DNA of 39,164 nt from an uncultured Rikenella sp. (GTDB lineage Bacteria; Bacteroidota; Bacteroidia; Bacteroidales; Rikenellaceae), in contig CANQXP010000014.1 of the NCBI GenBank assembly GCA_947627885.1, forward strand, positions 1 to 39,164, read 5' to 3'. Shown here one piece after another: positions 32,760-39,164 of the stretch. The notes beneath the pieces were generated by a model, which was given only the letters and a program-made list of their open reading frames with translations, had not been told where the DNA came from and ran no database searches. The translations under genes and the position numbers were made by a program. The stretch's first letter is position 1. Each line of letters begins with the position of its first letter.

Positions 32760-33673
32760 TTTCGGTTGTGGTTTTTTCGGTTGTTGTTGGGCAGCGTTTC
32801 GGCGGCGAAGCGGATAAAGTTTTCGGCAATGGTTCCCGGCACGCCCTGCAAGGTGGCGAAGGCGAATTCGCGCTCGAAGTCGAGTCCGTCGATGTCGATC
32901 ACGGTGAGGGTGTCGGAGAGCAGTTCGCGGGTCACGGCCTGGACGGAGAGCAGGGCCACGCAGTCGTAGCTGGCCAGGAACGATTTGATCCCTTCGGTGC
33001 TGCCCATCTGCATAATGACGTTCAGGGAGGAGAGCTTGATGTGGCGTTCGCCGAGGCGGCGTTCAATCACTTCGAGGGTGCCGGAGCCGTTCTCGCGCAG
33101 CACCATGGGCAGGGTGGCGAGCTCTTCGGGGCTTATGGCCTCGCGCGAGGCGTATGCGCTGCGGCTGCCGGTGACCAGCACGAGTTCGTCGCGCATGAAG
33201 GGCCGGTAGTGGATCCCGGCGTGCCGGGCTTCGCCTTCGATCAGGGCTAGGTCGATGCTGTGGCTGAACAGGGCCTGCACCATCTGGCGGCTGTTCCCGG
33301 TGTCGAGCGATGTGCGTATGTCGGGGTAGCGGACGGAGAAGCGGGCGAGGCAGGGGGGGAGGACGTATTGCGCGATGGTGCTGCTGGCGCCCAACCGGAG
33401 CTCGCCGCTGAAGTTGCCGGTCAGCAGGTTCATGTCGAATTGCATCCGCCGGTAGCTGTCGAGGATCTTTTCGGCGTGGAAGAGCATCACTTCGCCGGCT
33501 TTGGTGAGGGTGACGTTGCCGCCGTTGCGGTCGAACAGGGTGGTGCCGACCTGCGCTTCGAGCTCTTTGATGTGCCGGGTCACGGCGGGCTGGGTCACAA
33601 AGAGTTCGTGGGCGGCGCGGGTGAAGCTGCGGTGCCGTGCGACGCTGATGAAGGTTTTCAAGCGGAAGTCCAT
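32756..33673 (-). CDS. LysR-family transcriptional regulator
   Basis: The 305-residue protein has an N-terminal winged helix-turn-helix (residues 1-60, with RAAHELFVTQPAVTRHIKELE) and a periplasmic-binding-protein-like effector domain (about 90-290, GELRLGASSTIAQYVLP). The ligand is unknown. Its stop codon overlaps the start of mqnB by 4 bases, so it is the first gene of a four-gene operon and may control it. ATG 33673 fits the family N-terminus MDFRLKTFISVARHRSFTRA; the open frame further upstream runs into the foldback repeat. Confidence 0.9.
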   Translation of the reverse strand: MDFRLKTFISVARHRSFTRAAHELFVTQPAVTRHIKELEAQVGTTLFDRNGGNVTLTKAGEVMLFHAEKILDSYRRMQFDMNLLTGNFSGELRLGASSTIAQYVLPPCLARFSVRYPDIRTSLDTGNSRQMVQALFSHSIDLALIEGEARHAGIHYRPFMRDELVLVTGSRSAYASREAISPEELATLPMVLRENGSGTLEVIERRLGERHIKLSSLNVIMQMGSTEGIKSFLASYDCVALLSVQAVTRELLSDTLTVIDIDGLDFEREFAFATLQGVPGTIAENFIRFAAETLPNNNRKNHNRK

Positions 33674-33752
33674 GGGGAGGTGTGTTTCCGGGCAAAGTTC
33701 GTAAAAAAAGAAATGCCGTCCGAATCCCTCGAACAGCATAAATTTATTCCTT

Positions 33753-34028
33753 CGTTTTTTATCTACCCGCATGGAACCGTACCTTTTCTGAAGAAAAGGT
33801 ACCCAAAAGACTTTTGAGATAGCTACGCTACTCCTCAGTCTGCCGAAGTCCTCATCTTTGGGGCGCGGGAGCGGCGGCCTTGATTTAGCAACGGTTTTTG
33901 GCCGCCGTTCACCGTGCCCCAAAAGTTAAGGCTGTGATAGATTTAGGATGCGCAAGCATCCTCCAAAGTTTTTCTGGTTCTCTTTGTTCACAAAGAGAAC
34001 AGTACCCTCCAAGGGTAGTAATAAAACG
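33753..34028. repeat. Foldback repeat, copy III
   Basis: It has the same layout as copies I and II: terminal inverted repeats beginning CGTTTT, a palindrome at 33779-33802 (11-bp arms), a central GGCGGCC/GGCCGCC stem, the GGATGC/GCATCC hairpin at 33946-33961 and a 10-bp stem at 33977-34000. The stems of both end hairpins differ from copy I on both strands, so pairing is kept. The right arm ends 13 bases before the stop codon of the gene at 34042. The left end is 79 bases upstream of the LysR start. Confidence 0.85.
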
Positions 34029-34041
34029 AACGGTAATAAGT

Positions 34042-34875
34042 TTATTCGTTTTGCGGCATCGGGGTGTCAGGTTCGTTTCCCTCCTGCGGGCCGCGGACGA
34101 AAAGGCTTAGAAGTGCCAGTCCCGCGATCGCCCCCAGCAGCACATACGTGCTCCAGAGTATCCATTTGCTGCGCGGGGTGAACGCCTCGTAGAGCGGAGT
34201 GATGAAAACAGCCTCGTCGCGCAGGCTCTTGAGGCTGTCCGAATCGCAGTAGTCGATAGCGCTGCGGAAATCGTCCACCAGCGACGGCGACAACTTCTCG
34301 AAGCAGAGTATCTCGTCGAAACGGATCAGGTCATTCTCAGTTTCGACAGCGTCGTACGCCGCCGTCGGGAAGTCGAGAGCCATCCACACCTTAGGCTCAG
34401 TGGATAACGAATCCGCATACATCGGCACAGCCACATAGACCCGTTTCGAAGTGCCCGTGGTCCGCCCCCGGCGCTTGTACTCCGTGGTGATCTCCACCGC
34501 GCCCATGTTGTCCGTATTGTAATACCACTCGTCGAAATCGACATACCGGTGGTGATCCGTTTTCTGGTCATAGTCCGCCAGCGAAGCGAGTTGTTCCGGC
34601 CGGTCTTCGGTGTAGTAAACGGCATACTGCGTGGCGGCGGCCGGCAAGGCGATCAGCGCCGTCCCGATCCAGAAAACGACACGCTGCGTCTGGTACCGGT
34701 TCCACATCAGGATGCCCCCGATAATGCCGCCCGTGACCAGTGTCCACCAGTAGTTCCAGAATCCGAGATGGAGCAGCCCGTAGGCGATGCCGGTGACGAC
34801 CACCGACGCCGCCATGCCGATGGCCAACCGGATTACGAGGGATTTGAAATTCGCGGTAAAATTCTTTGCGTTCAT
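34042..34875 (-). CDS. Membrane protein of unknown function
   Basis: The 277-residue protein has hydrophobic segments at about residues 14-34, 41-57 and 66-84, a soluble middle region of about 155 residues (85-240), and a final helix near 240-262. The middle part is rich in Asp and Tyr (YDQKTDHHRYVDFDEWYYN) and may face the periplasm. I recognise no family. It follows the ROK gene on the same strand after 52 bases and ends beside a foldback repeat. Confidence 0.75.
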   Translation of the reverse strand: MNAKNFTANFKSLVIRLAIGMAASVVVTGIAYGLLHLGFWNYWWTLVTGGIIGGILMWNRYQTQRVVFWIGTALIALPAAATQYAVYYTEDRPEQLASLADYDQKTDHHRYVDFDEWYYNTDNMGAVEITTEYKRRGRTTGTSKRVYVAVPMYADSLSTEPKVWMALDFPTAAYDAVETENDLIRFDEILCFEKLSPSLVDDFRSAIDYCDSDSLKSLRDEAVFITPLYEAFTPRSKWILWSTYVLLGAIAGLALLSLFVRGPQEGNEPDTPMPQNE

Positions 34876-34927
34876 ATGAATAAGTAGATTGATGGGGTTA
34901 TTCGCCGTTATTCCGCAGAGTACCGGA

Positions 34928-36160
34928 TCAGAGGATGCCGAGCATCCGGTTGCGGGTCAGCAGCGCCGCGCCCAGCACGCCCGCCGTGTCGCCCAGCGTC
35001 GAAAGGCGCAGGGTGGTGTCGCGCGTGACCAGCCGCAGCGAATACTTATTCAGCGCCGTGCGGATCGGGAGCATCAGGTAGTCGCCTACTTCCGAGAGCG
35101 GGCCGCCGATGACCACCAGCTCCGGATTGAAGAGGTTGATCAGCACGCTGATGCCGCGGCCCAGCTTTTCGCCGATGTTGGTGATCAGGTCGATCGAGAG
35201 CACGTCGTCGCTCTTGGCCGCCTCGATGATGTCGTGCATCGAAACCGTCTCTCCGGCCCGGAACTTGTCCGAGAGGATGGATGAGGCCCCGTCGCGCAGC
35301 CGGTCGGCGAAGATCGTTTCGAGGGCCATGCCCGACGCTTCGGTCTCCAGGCACCCTTTCTTGCCACACTGGCAGATCTTCTCGTTGTCGAAGAACGGGA
35401 TGTGGCCGAACTCGCCTGAGAAACCGGATTTACCGTAATATAACTTGCCCCGCACGATGATCCCCACGCCGATCCCGCGCCCGATGTTGATGAACAGGGC
35501 GTTCTGCACCCCGTTGTTATCCCCGCTCAGGTATTCGGCGTAGGTCATGGCCCGGGTGTCGTTTTCCACGATGGTCTCGATGCCGGTCTTTTCCCAGATG
35601 ATCCGGGCCAGCGGGTAGCCGTCGGTGTTCATCGTGTTGTAGATGACCCCTGAGGCGGCATCCACGCGTCCCTTGACCGTGATCCCCATGCCGAGGATCT
35701 TGTCCCGCGCGCTACCCAGCGTGGCGATGAACTCCTGTATGCGTTCGGCGAGGGTCTCGATAAACTGGGTGTTCGTGCTGTAGGCGAAGGGAATGTCTTT
35801 CTGCACGGTGACAGTATTCTTGTTGAGGTCGATCACCCCGAAGCAGAGCGCGTCGTCCAGGATGGTAACGCCGAGGAAGTAACCGGAGTCGGACACCAGT
35901 CCGAAGGCGCACGGCCTGCGGCCACCTCCGGTCTCGATCTTGCCCAGGTCGCGGACGTATCCCTCCTGGATCAGCTCGCCCACCAGCTTGGTGATCGTGG
36001 GATTGCTGACGTTCAGGATACGCGACAGGTCGGCGATGGTGCAGTCCCCTTCGGTGGCCAGGGCCAGGATGATGCGCCGCTTGAGCATGAAGGCTTTGTA
36101 AGCCACTACGCTCATGTTCTCGTCGGTGACGGAACCCAGGATGGAGGTGTTGGTGGTCAT
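34928..36160 (-). CDS. ROK-family transcriptional regulator
   Basis: The 410-residue protein combines an N-terminal winged helix-turn-helix (residues 25-75, ADLSRILNVSNPTITKLVGEL) with a ROK sugar-kinase-like domain. The ROK part shows INIGRGIGVGIIV, GEFGHIPF and the zinc motif CQCGKKGCLE (residues 260-272). Such proteins usually repress sugar-use genes and are released by a sugar or sugar phosphate; the target here is unknown, as no sugar gene is adjacent. The phosphate-binding loop of kinases is poorly kept, as in many repressors. Confidence 0.92.
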   Translation of the reverse strand: MTTNTSILGSVTDENMSVVAYKAFMLKRRIILALATEGDCTIADLSRILNVSNPTITKLVGELIQEGYVRDLGKIETGGGRRPCAFGLVSDSGYFLGVTILDDALCFGVIDLNKNTVTVQKDIPFAYSTNTQFIETLAERIQEFIATLGSARDKILGMGITVKGRVDAASGVIYNTMNTDGYPLARIIWEKTGIETIVENDTRAMTYAEYLSGDNNGVQNALFINIGRGIGVGIIVRGKLYYGKSGFSGEFGHIPFFDNEKICQCGKKGCLETEASGMALETIFADRLRDGASSILSDKFRAGETVSMHDIIEAAKSDDVLSIDLITNIGEKLGRGISVLINLFNPELVVIGGPLSEVGDYLMLPIRTALNKYSLRLVTRDTTLRLSTLGDTAGVLGAALLTRNRMLGIL

Positions 36161-36542
36161 GGTATGAGTCAGTATTGGGTTGTGTGGTAGTATCCGTATT
36201 GACAGATTAACGGCGCAAGTTAAGGAAATTTGTTTTCAAAATGAAAAGCGATCGACAATAATTTGGATAATAGGATATGCCTTAGGGAAAAATATAGAGC
36301 GACAGAAAAAAAAGTTTTTTGTATGCGAATTTTTCTATACCTTGCACCAAAATTGTACGAATAGCTTAGGCTCGCGGTATTTCGGCGCTCCGGTATTCCG
36401 GTCTGTATATCAGGATTGCCGATCCGGATTTTCGAGAGAGGGGTATGTCCGGAAAACTGACATATCCGCGGGTTTCCGTTTCGGGCATGCTATTTGCCGG
36501 TTGGCTGGAAAGAGAACTACTGCTTTATTAAAAACAGAGGTT
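36161..36542. other. Gene-free region between divergent genes
   Basis: This 382-base AT-rich stretch separates the divergent ROK gene and the coiled-coil gene. A reading frame continues through it but has no protein-like character. TATACCTTG near 36338-36346 may be a -7 element for the gene at 36543, without a good -33. I see no clear operator or repeat. Confidence 0.4.
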
Positions 36543-37460
36543 ATGGAATATAACGAAAACGATTACGACTACAACGACTATCCGCAGCAGGAGGGGGGCA
36601 GCTCGGTCAAAGGGCTCAAGATCGCCATCATCATCCTGTTGGCGGTGTTGGCCGTCATCTCGTTCTTCTTCTGGCGCCAGGTTCAGAAGCTCAAGCAGAG
36701 CGAAGTGGGGCTGACCGAGGAGCGGGATACGCTGACCAACCGGCTGACGGTGCTGTTGGGCGAGATGGGAGACCTGAAGGTGGACAACGACACGATGAAC
36801 GTGGCCCTGATGCAGCAGCGGCAAATCGCCGACTCGCTGCTCGACCGCCTCAAGAAGGAGCGCAGCTGGAACTACTCCAAGATCAAGAAATACGAACGCG
36901 AACTCGGAACGCTGCGCACGGCCATGCAGGGCTTCGTGCGGCAGATCGACTCGCTCAACCGGCTCAACCAACAGCTGGTCGGGGAGAACCTGCGCTACAA
37001 GAAAGAGATGTCTTCCCTGAAACTGCGCACCGAAGCGGCGGAAGAGATGACGCAGGAGCTGAACAACAAGGTGAAACGCGGTTCGCAACTCCGGGCGCGG
37101 GAGGTGGTGTTGCTGGCGTACAACAAGCGTAACAAGCTGGTCAGCAAGGCCAAACAAACGGAAAAGCTGGTGACGGAATTCGTCTTGGCGGCCAACGACC
37201 TGGCCATTCCGGGCGAACGGACGGTATATGTCCGCATCATCACCCCGGATGCCGATATTCTTGGCGCTCCGGACGGCGGACGGTTCACTTTCGCGGGCGA
37301 GTCCATTCCGTACTCGGCCAAGCGTGCCGTGGATTACCAGGGCGAGGACTTGCCGATGAGCGTGTACTATGATGCCACGGGCCTCTATCCGGGACAGTAC
37401 ACCGTGATGGTGTATGTCGACGGGCAGATGATCGGGCAGAGCGACGTAATCCTGAAATAG
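36543..37460 (+). CDS. Membrane-anchored coiled-coil protein of unknown function
   Basis: The 305-residue protein starts with an acidic Asn/Asp/Tyr-rich tail (MEYNENDYDYNDYPQQEGG), then one membrane helix (residues 25-45), a long coiled coil (about 46-195) and a C-terminal beta-rich domain (from RTVYVRIITPD) that ends in GQMIGQSDVILK. The layout suggests an envelope protein with a periplasmic coiled coil. I recognise no family. ATG 36543 is chosen since the upstream part of the frame has no helix or domain. It precedes dus on the same strand. Confidence 0.75.
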   Translation: MEYNENDYDYNDYPQQEGGSSVKGLKIAIIILLAVLAVISFFFWRQVQKLKQSEVGLTEERDTLTNRLTVLLGEMGDLKVDNDTMNVALMQQRQIADSLLDRLKKERSWNYSKIKKYERELGTLRTAMQGFVRQIDSLNRLNQQLVGENLRYKKEMSSLKLRTEAAEEMTQELNNKVKRGSQLRAREVVLLAYNKRNKLVSKAKQTEKLVTEFVLAANDLAIPGERTVYVRIITPDADILGAPDGGRFTFAGESIPYSAKRAVDYQGEDLPMSVYYDATGLYPGQYTVMVYVDGQMIGQSDVILK

Positions 37461-37533
37461 GCTTTCGGCGGCGGGGGAGGCCGGTTATCGTTTGAAATGA
37501 AGCGGGACGCACGACGGTGCGCACCGCTTTTTG

Positions 37534-37565
37534 TTTGGAAGCTCCGCGATTTGGGGCTATTTTTG
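37534..37565 (+). promoter_or_regulatory. Promoter of the dus gene
   Basis: TTTG at 37534-37537 and TATTTTTG at 37558-37565 are 20 bases apart. The -7 element ends only 9 bases before the ATG at 37575, so the transcript would have almost no leader. Confidence 0.6.
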
Positions 37566-37574
37566 TGGCCGACT

Positions 37575-38597
37575 ATGAAGATCAGGGATTTGGATCTGGG
37601 CGAGATGCCCCTTTTTCTGGCGCCGATGGAGGACGTCACCGACCCATCGTTCCGCTATATCTGCAAGCGGTTCGGGGCCGATATGATGTACACCGAGTTC
37701 ATCTCGGCCGACGGGCTGATCCGCGACGCGCGCAAATCGCTCGAAAAGCTCAATATCGTTGACGAGGAGCGGCCGATCGGGATCCAGATTTACGGCAATG
37801 AGATCGAGCCCATGGTCGAAGCCGCTTTGGTGGCCGAAGCGGCGCGGCCGGAGGTGATCGACATCAATTTCGGCTGTCCGGTCAAGAAGATCGCGGGCCG
37901 GGGCGCAGGCTCCGGGATGATGCGCGACGTGCCGAAGATGGTGGAGATGACGCGCCGGATCGTGCAGGCGGTGAAGCTGCCGGTGACGGTCAAAACGCGG
38001 CTGGGCTGGGACGACGAATCGAAAAACATCGAGGAGATTGCCCTGCGTTTGCAGGACGTGGGGATCGAGGCGCTGACCATCCACGGACGCACGCGGGCGC
38101 AGATGTACCGCGGCGAAGCGGACTGGACGCTGATCGGAGCCGTGAAGAACAATCCGGCCATACATATCCCGATCATTGGAAACGGCGACATCACTTCCGG
38201 CGTGAAAGCGGCCGAAATGCGCGACCGGTACGGAGTGGACGGTTTGATGATCGGAAGGGCGACTTTCGGGCGGCCATGGATCTTCCGCGAGGTGCGCCAC
38301 TATCTGGAAACCGGCGAGGCACTCCCCCAGCCGACGGTACAGGAGCGGGTGGAGCTGGCCAAGGAGCACCTGGCCAAGTCGGTGGAGCTGAAGGGCGAAC
38401 GGACGGGAGTGCTGGAGCTGCGCCGCCACCTGAGCAGTTATTTCAAAGGATTGCCCGATTTCAGGGAAACGCGCGCCCGACTGGTGACCGAACCGGAGGC
38501 TGAGGGGGTCGTGCGGATACTCGATTATATTTCAGAACGTTGGGGCGGCTGGGATGCTACTACGACGGTTCCCCCTTCGGTTTACGAGCGGGAGTAG
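37575..38597 (+). CDS. tRNA-dihydrouridine synthase, DusB-like
   Basis: Dus enzymes reduce uridines in tRNA D-loops with FMN. The 340-residue protein has the TIM-barrel start LFLAPMEDVTDPSFR (residues 13-27), the catalytic Cys101 in INFGCPVKK, the KTRLGWDD block and GNGDI and GRATFGRPWIF for FMN phosphate binding. The C-terminal helical domain covers about 250-330. ATG 37575 fits both the family N-terminus and the promoter just upstream. DusB type is inferred from the order of motifs. Confidence 0.93.
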   Translation: MKIRDLDLGEMPLFLAPMEDVTDPSFRYICKRFGADMMYTEFISADGLIRDARKSLEKLNIVDEERPIGIQIYGNEIEPMVEAALVAEAARPEVIDINFGCPVKKIAGRGAGSGMMRDVPKMVEMTRRIVQAVKLPVTVKTRLGWDDESKNIEEIALRLQDVGIEALTIHGRTRAQMYRGEADWTLIGAVKNNPAIHIPIIGNGDITSGVKAAEMRDRYGVDGLMIGRATFGRPWIFREVRHYLETGEALPQPTVQERVELAKEHLAKSVELKGERTGVLELRRHLSSYFKGLPDFRETRARLVTEPEAEGVVRILDYISERWGGWDATTTVPPSVYERE

Positions 38598-38650
38598 GGG
38601 CTGCAGGCCGGAGAGAGAGGCGAATTTTTTCAGAATTTTTTGCCGGATTT

Positions 38651-38681
38651 TTTGGAGGTAAAGGAAATTTGATTACTTTTG
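38651..38681 (+). promoter_or_regulatory. Promoter of tRNA-Asn
   Basis: TTTG (38651-38654) and TACTTTTG (38674-38681) are 19 bases apart. The -7 sequence is the same as that of the tRNA-Arg promoter. Confidence 0.75.
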
Positions 38682-38730
38682 CATCGTCAAACGACAACGG
38701 GGCGGCCGGTTGGCGGGTGACGGAAAATAT

Positions 38731-38804
38731 TCCTCGATAGCTCAGTTGGTTAGAGCACCTGACTGTTAATCAGGGGGTCCAAGGTTCAAGTCCTTGTCGA
38801 GGAG
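38731..38804 (+). tRNA. tRNA-Asn (anticodon GTT)
   Basis: The 74-nt cloverleaf has acceptor strands TCCTCGA and TCGAGGA, anticodon stem CCTGA/TCAGG, loop CTGTTAA with anticodon GTT, and T-arm GGTTCAAGTCC. The discriminator is G and no CCA is encoded. Confidence 0.97.
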
Positions 38805-38813
38805 CTTCCATTT

Positions 38814-38846
38814 ACGGCTTTACCTTCAACGGTAAGGCCGTTTTTC
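38814..38846 (+). terminator. Rho-independent terminator after tRNA-Asn
   Basis: The stem ACGGC...TACC pairs with GGTA...GCCGT around a 6-nt loop and ends in five T. Confidence 0.8.
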
Positions 38847-38857
38847 ATTTTTAGGGC

Positions 38858-39164
38858 ATGGAAATAAACCTGATCGCATTCTCTCCCACGCATACCGGAC
38901 GAACGGTTGCGGAAAATGTCATTGCCGGGTTTGCCGCCGGAGGCGATACCGTGCGGCGCATCGACCTGACTTTGCCGGACAGCTGTACGGACGATATTAT
39001 TGTCGGCGGCGTGGCGGTGTTCGTTGCACCTGTCTATGGCGGGCGTGTGGCCGAAACCGCGGTCGAACGGTTCGGACGCATCCGGGCCGGGGAGCCGGGG
39101 CGTACGCCGGTTATTCTGACCGTGGTCTATGGGAACCGGGATTATGAGGACGCTTTGGTCGAGT
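38858..39164 (+). CDS. Flavodoxin-like protein, N-terminal part (cut by window end)
   Basis: The frame starts MEINLIAFSPTHTGRTVAENV, where SPTHTGRT looks like an FMN-phosphate loop, and continues with VGGVAVFVAPVYGGRV and TPVILTVVYGNRDYEDAL, typical of flavodoxin-like domains. 102 residues are visible. In this phylum such a domain often heads an EFR1-type protein with a C-terminal 4Fe-4S ferredoxin domain, but that part would lie outside the window. It begins just after the tRNA-Asn terminator. Confidence 0.75.
   Translation, partial: MEINLIAFSPTHTGRTVAENVIAGFAAGGDTVRRIDLTLPDSCTDDIIVGGVAVFVAPVYGGRVAETAVERFGRIRAGEPGRTPVILTVVYGNRDYEDALVE

Noticed and set aside
1-39164. A complete diversity-generating retroelement or retron
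   Set aside because: I looked for a reverse transcriptase (YxDD region) and an Avd-like helical protein and found neither in the window, so only the unit family is reported.

Overview
The window reads as a chromosomal segment of a GC-rich member of the Bacteroidota, most likely near Alistipes (Rikenellaceae). The evidence is Bacteroidota-type promoters (TTTG, about 19 nt, TAnnTTTG) ahead of several genes and both tRNAs, the TamL/TamB pair, a CfiA-like metallo-beta-lactamase, DUF4831 and DUF4290 proteins, a type B L31 protein and little use of Shine-Dalgarno sites. The genus is an inference. Most genes are housekeeping genes.

Layout. 1-1570: a tandem array of four ~380-nt units, each carrying a C-type-lectin/FISUMP-like C-terminal segment inside conserved long-range helices; a fifth unit lies alone at 29968-30377. 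1797-6478 (minus): mqnD, a DUF4831 protein, trmN6 and murA. 6827-8776: a DUF4290 gene and an NtrC-like response regulator, divergent, bracketed by inverted copies of a ~280-bp foldback repeat. 9068-14259: a SpoU-type RNA methyltransferase, then carA-carB. 14370-15809: a small membrane protein, rpmE2 and a secreted protein. 16254-18197: bioB, tRNA-Arg and a B1 metallo-beta-lactamase. 18296-21357: an AsmA-like protein, a sirtuin and a lipoprotein. 21524-29072 (minus): tamL and tamB. 29302-29955: a LUD-domain protein. 30486-33673 (minus): the compact lysR-mqnB-ybaK-mutY operon. 34042-36160 (minus): a membrane protein and a ROK regulator. 36543-39164: a coiled-coil membrane protein, a dus gene, tRNA-Asn and the start of a flavodoxin-like gene.

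How the genes work together. mqnB and mqnD are two steps of the futalosine route to menaquinone. carA-carB make carbamoyl phosphate for pyrimidines and arginine. murA starts peptidoglycan synthesis. TamL-TamB and the AsmA-like protein belong to envelope building and lipid or outer-membrane-protein traffic.

The most unusual content is the five lectin-bearing units. Their ends are complementary to each other, an internal hairpin and a second long-range helix (GATAAAT with ATTTATC) recur, and where one side of a helix changes the other side changes with it. The same lectin reading frame stays open in all five, and several Asn-codon positions differ in a way that recalls adenine-directed diversification. 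This looks like an undescribed structured RNA or DNA family tied to variable lectin domains. No reverse transcriptase is present in the window. A second notable pattern is a dispersed foldback repeat whose same arm always abuts the 3' end of a gene. All alignments were made by eye.
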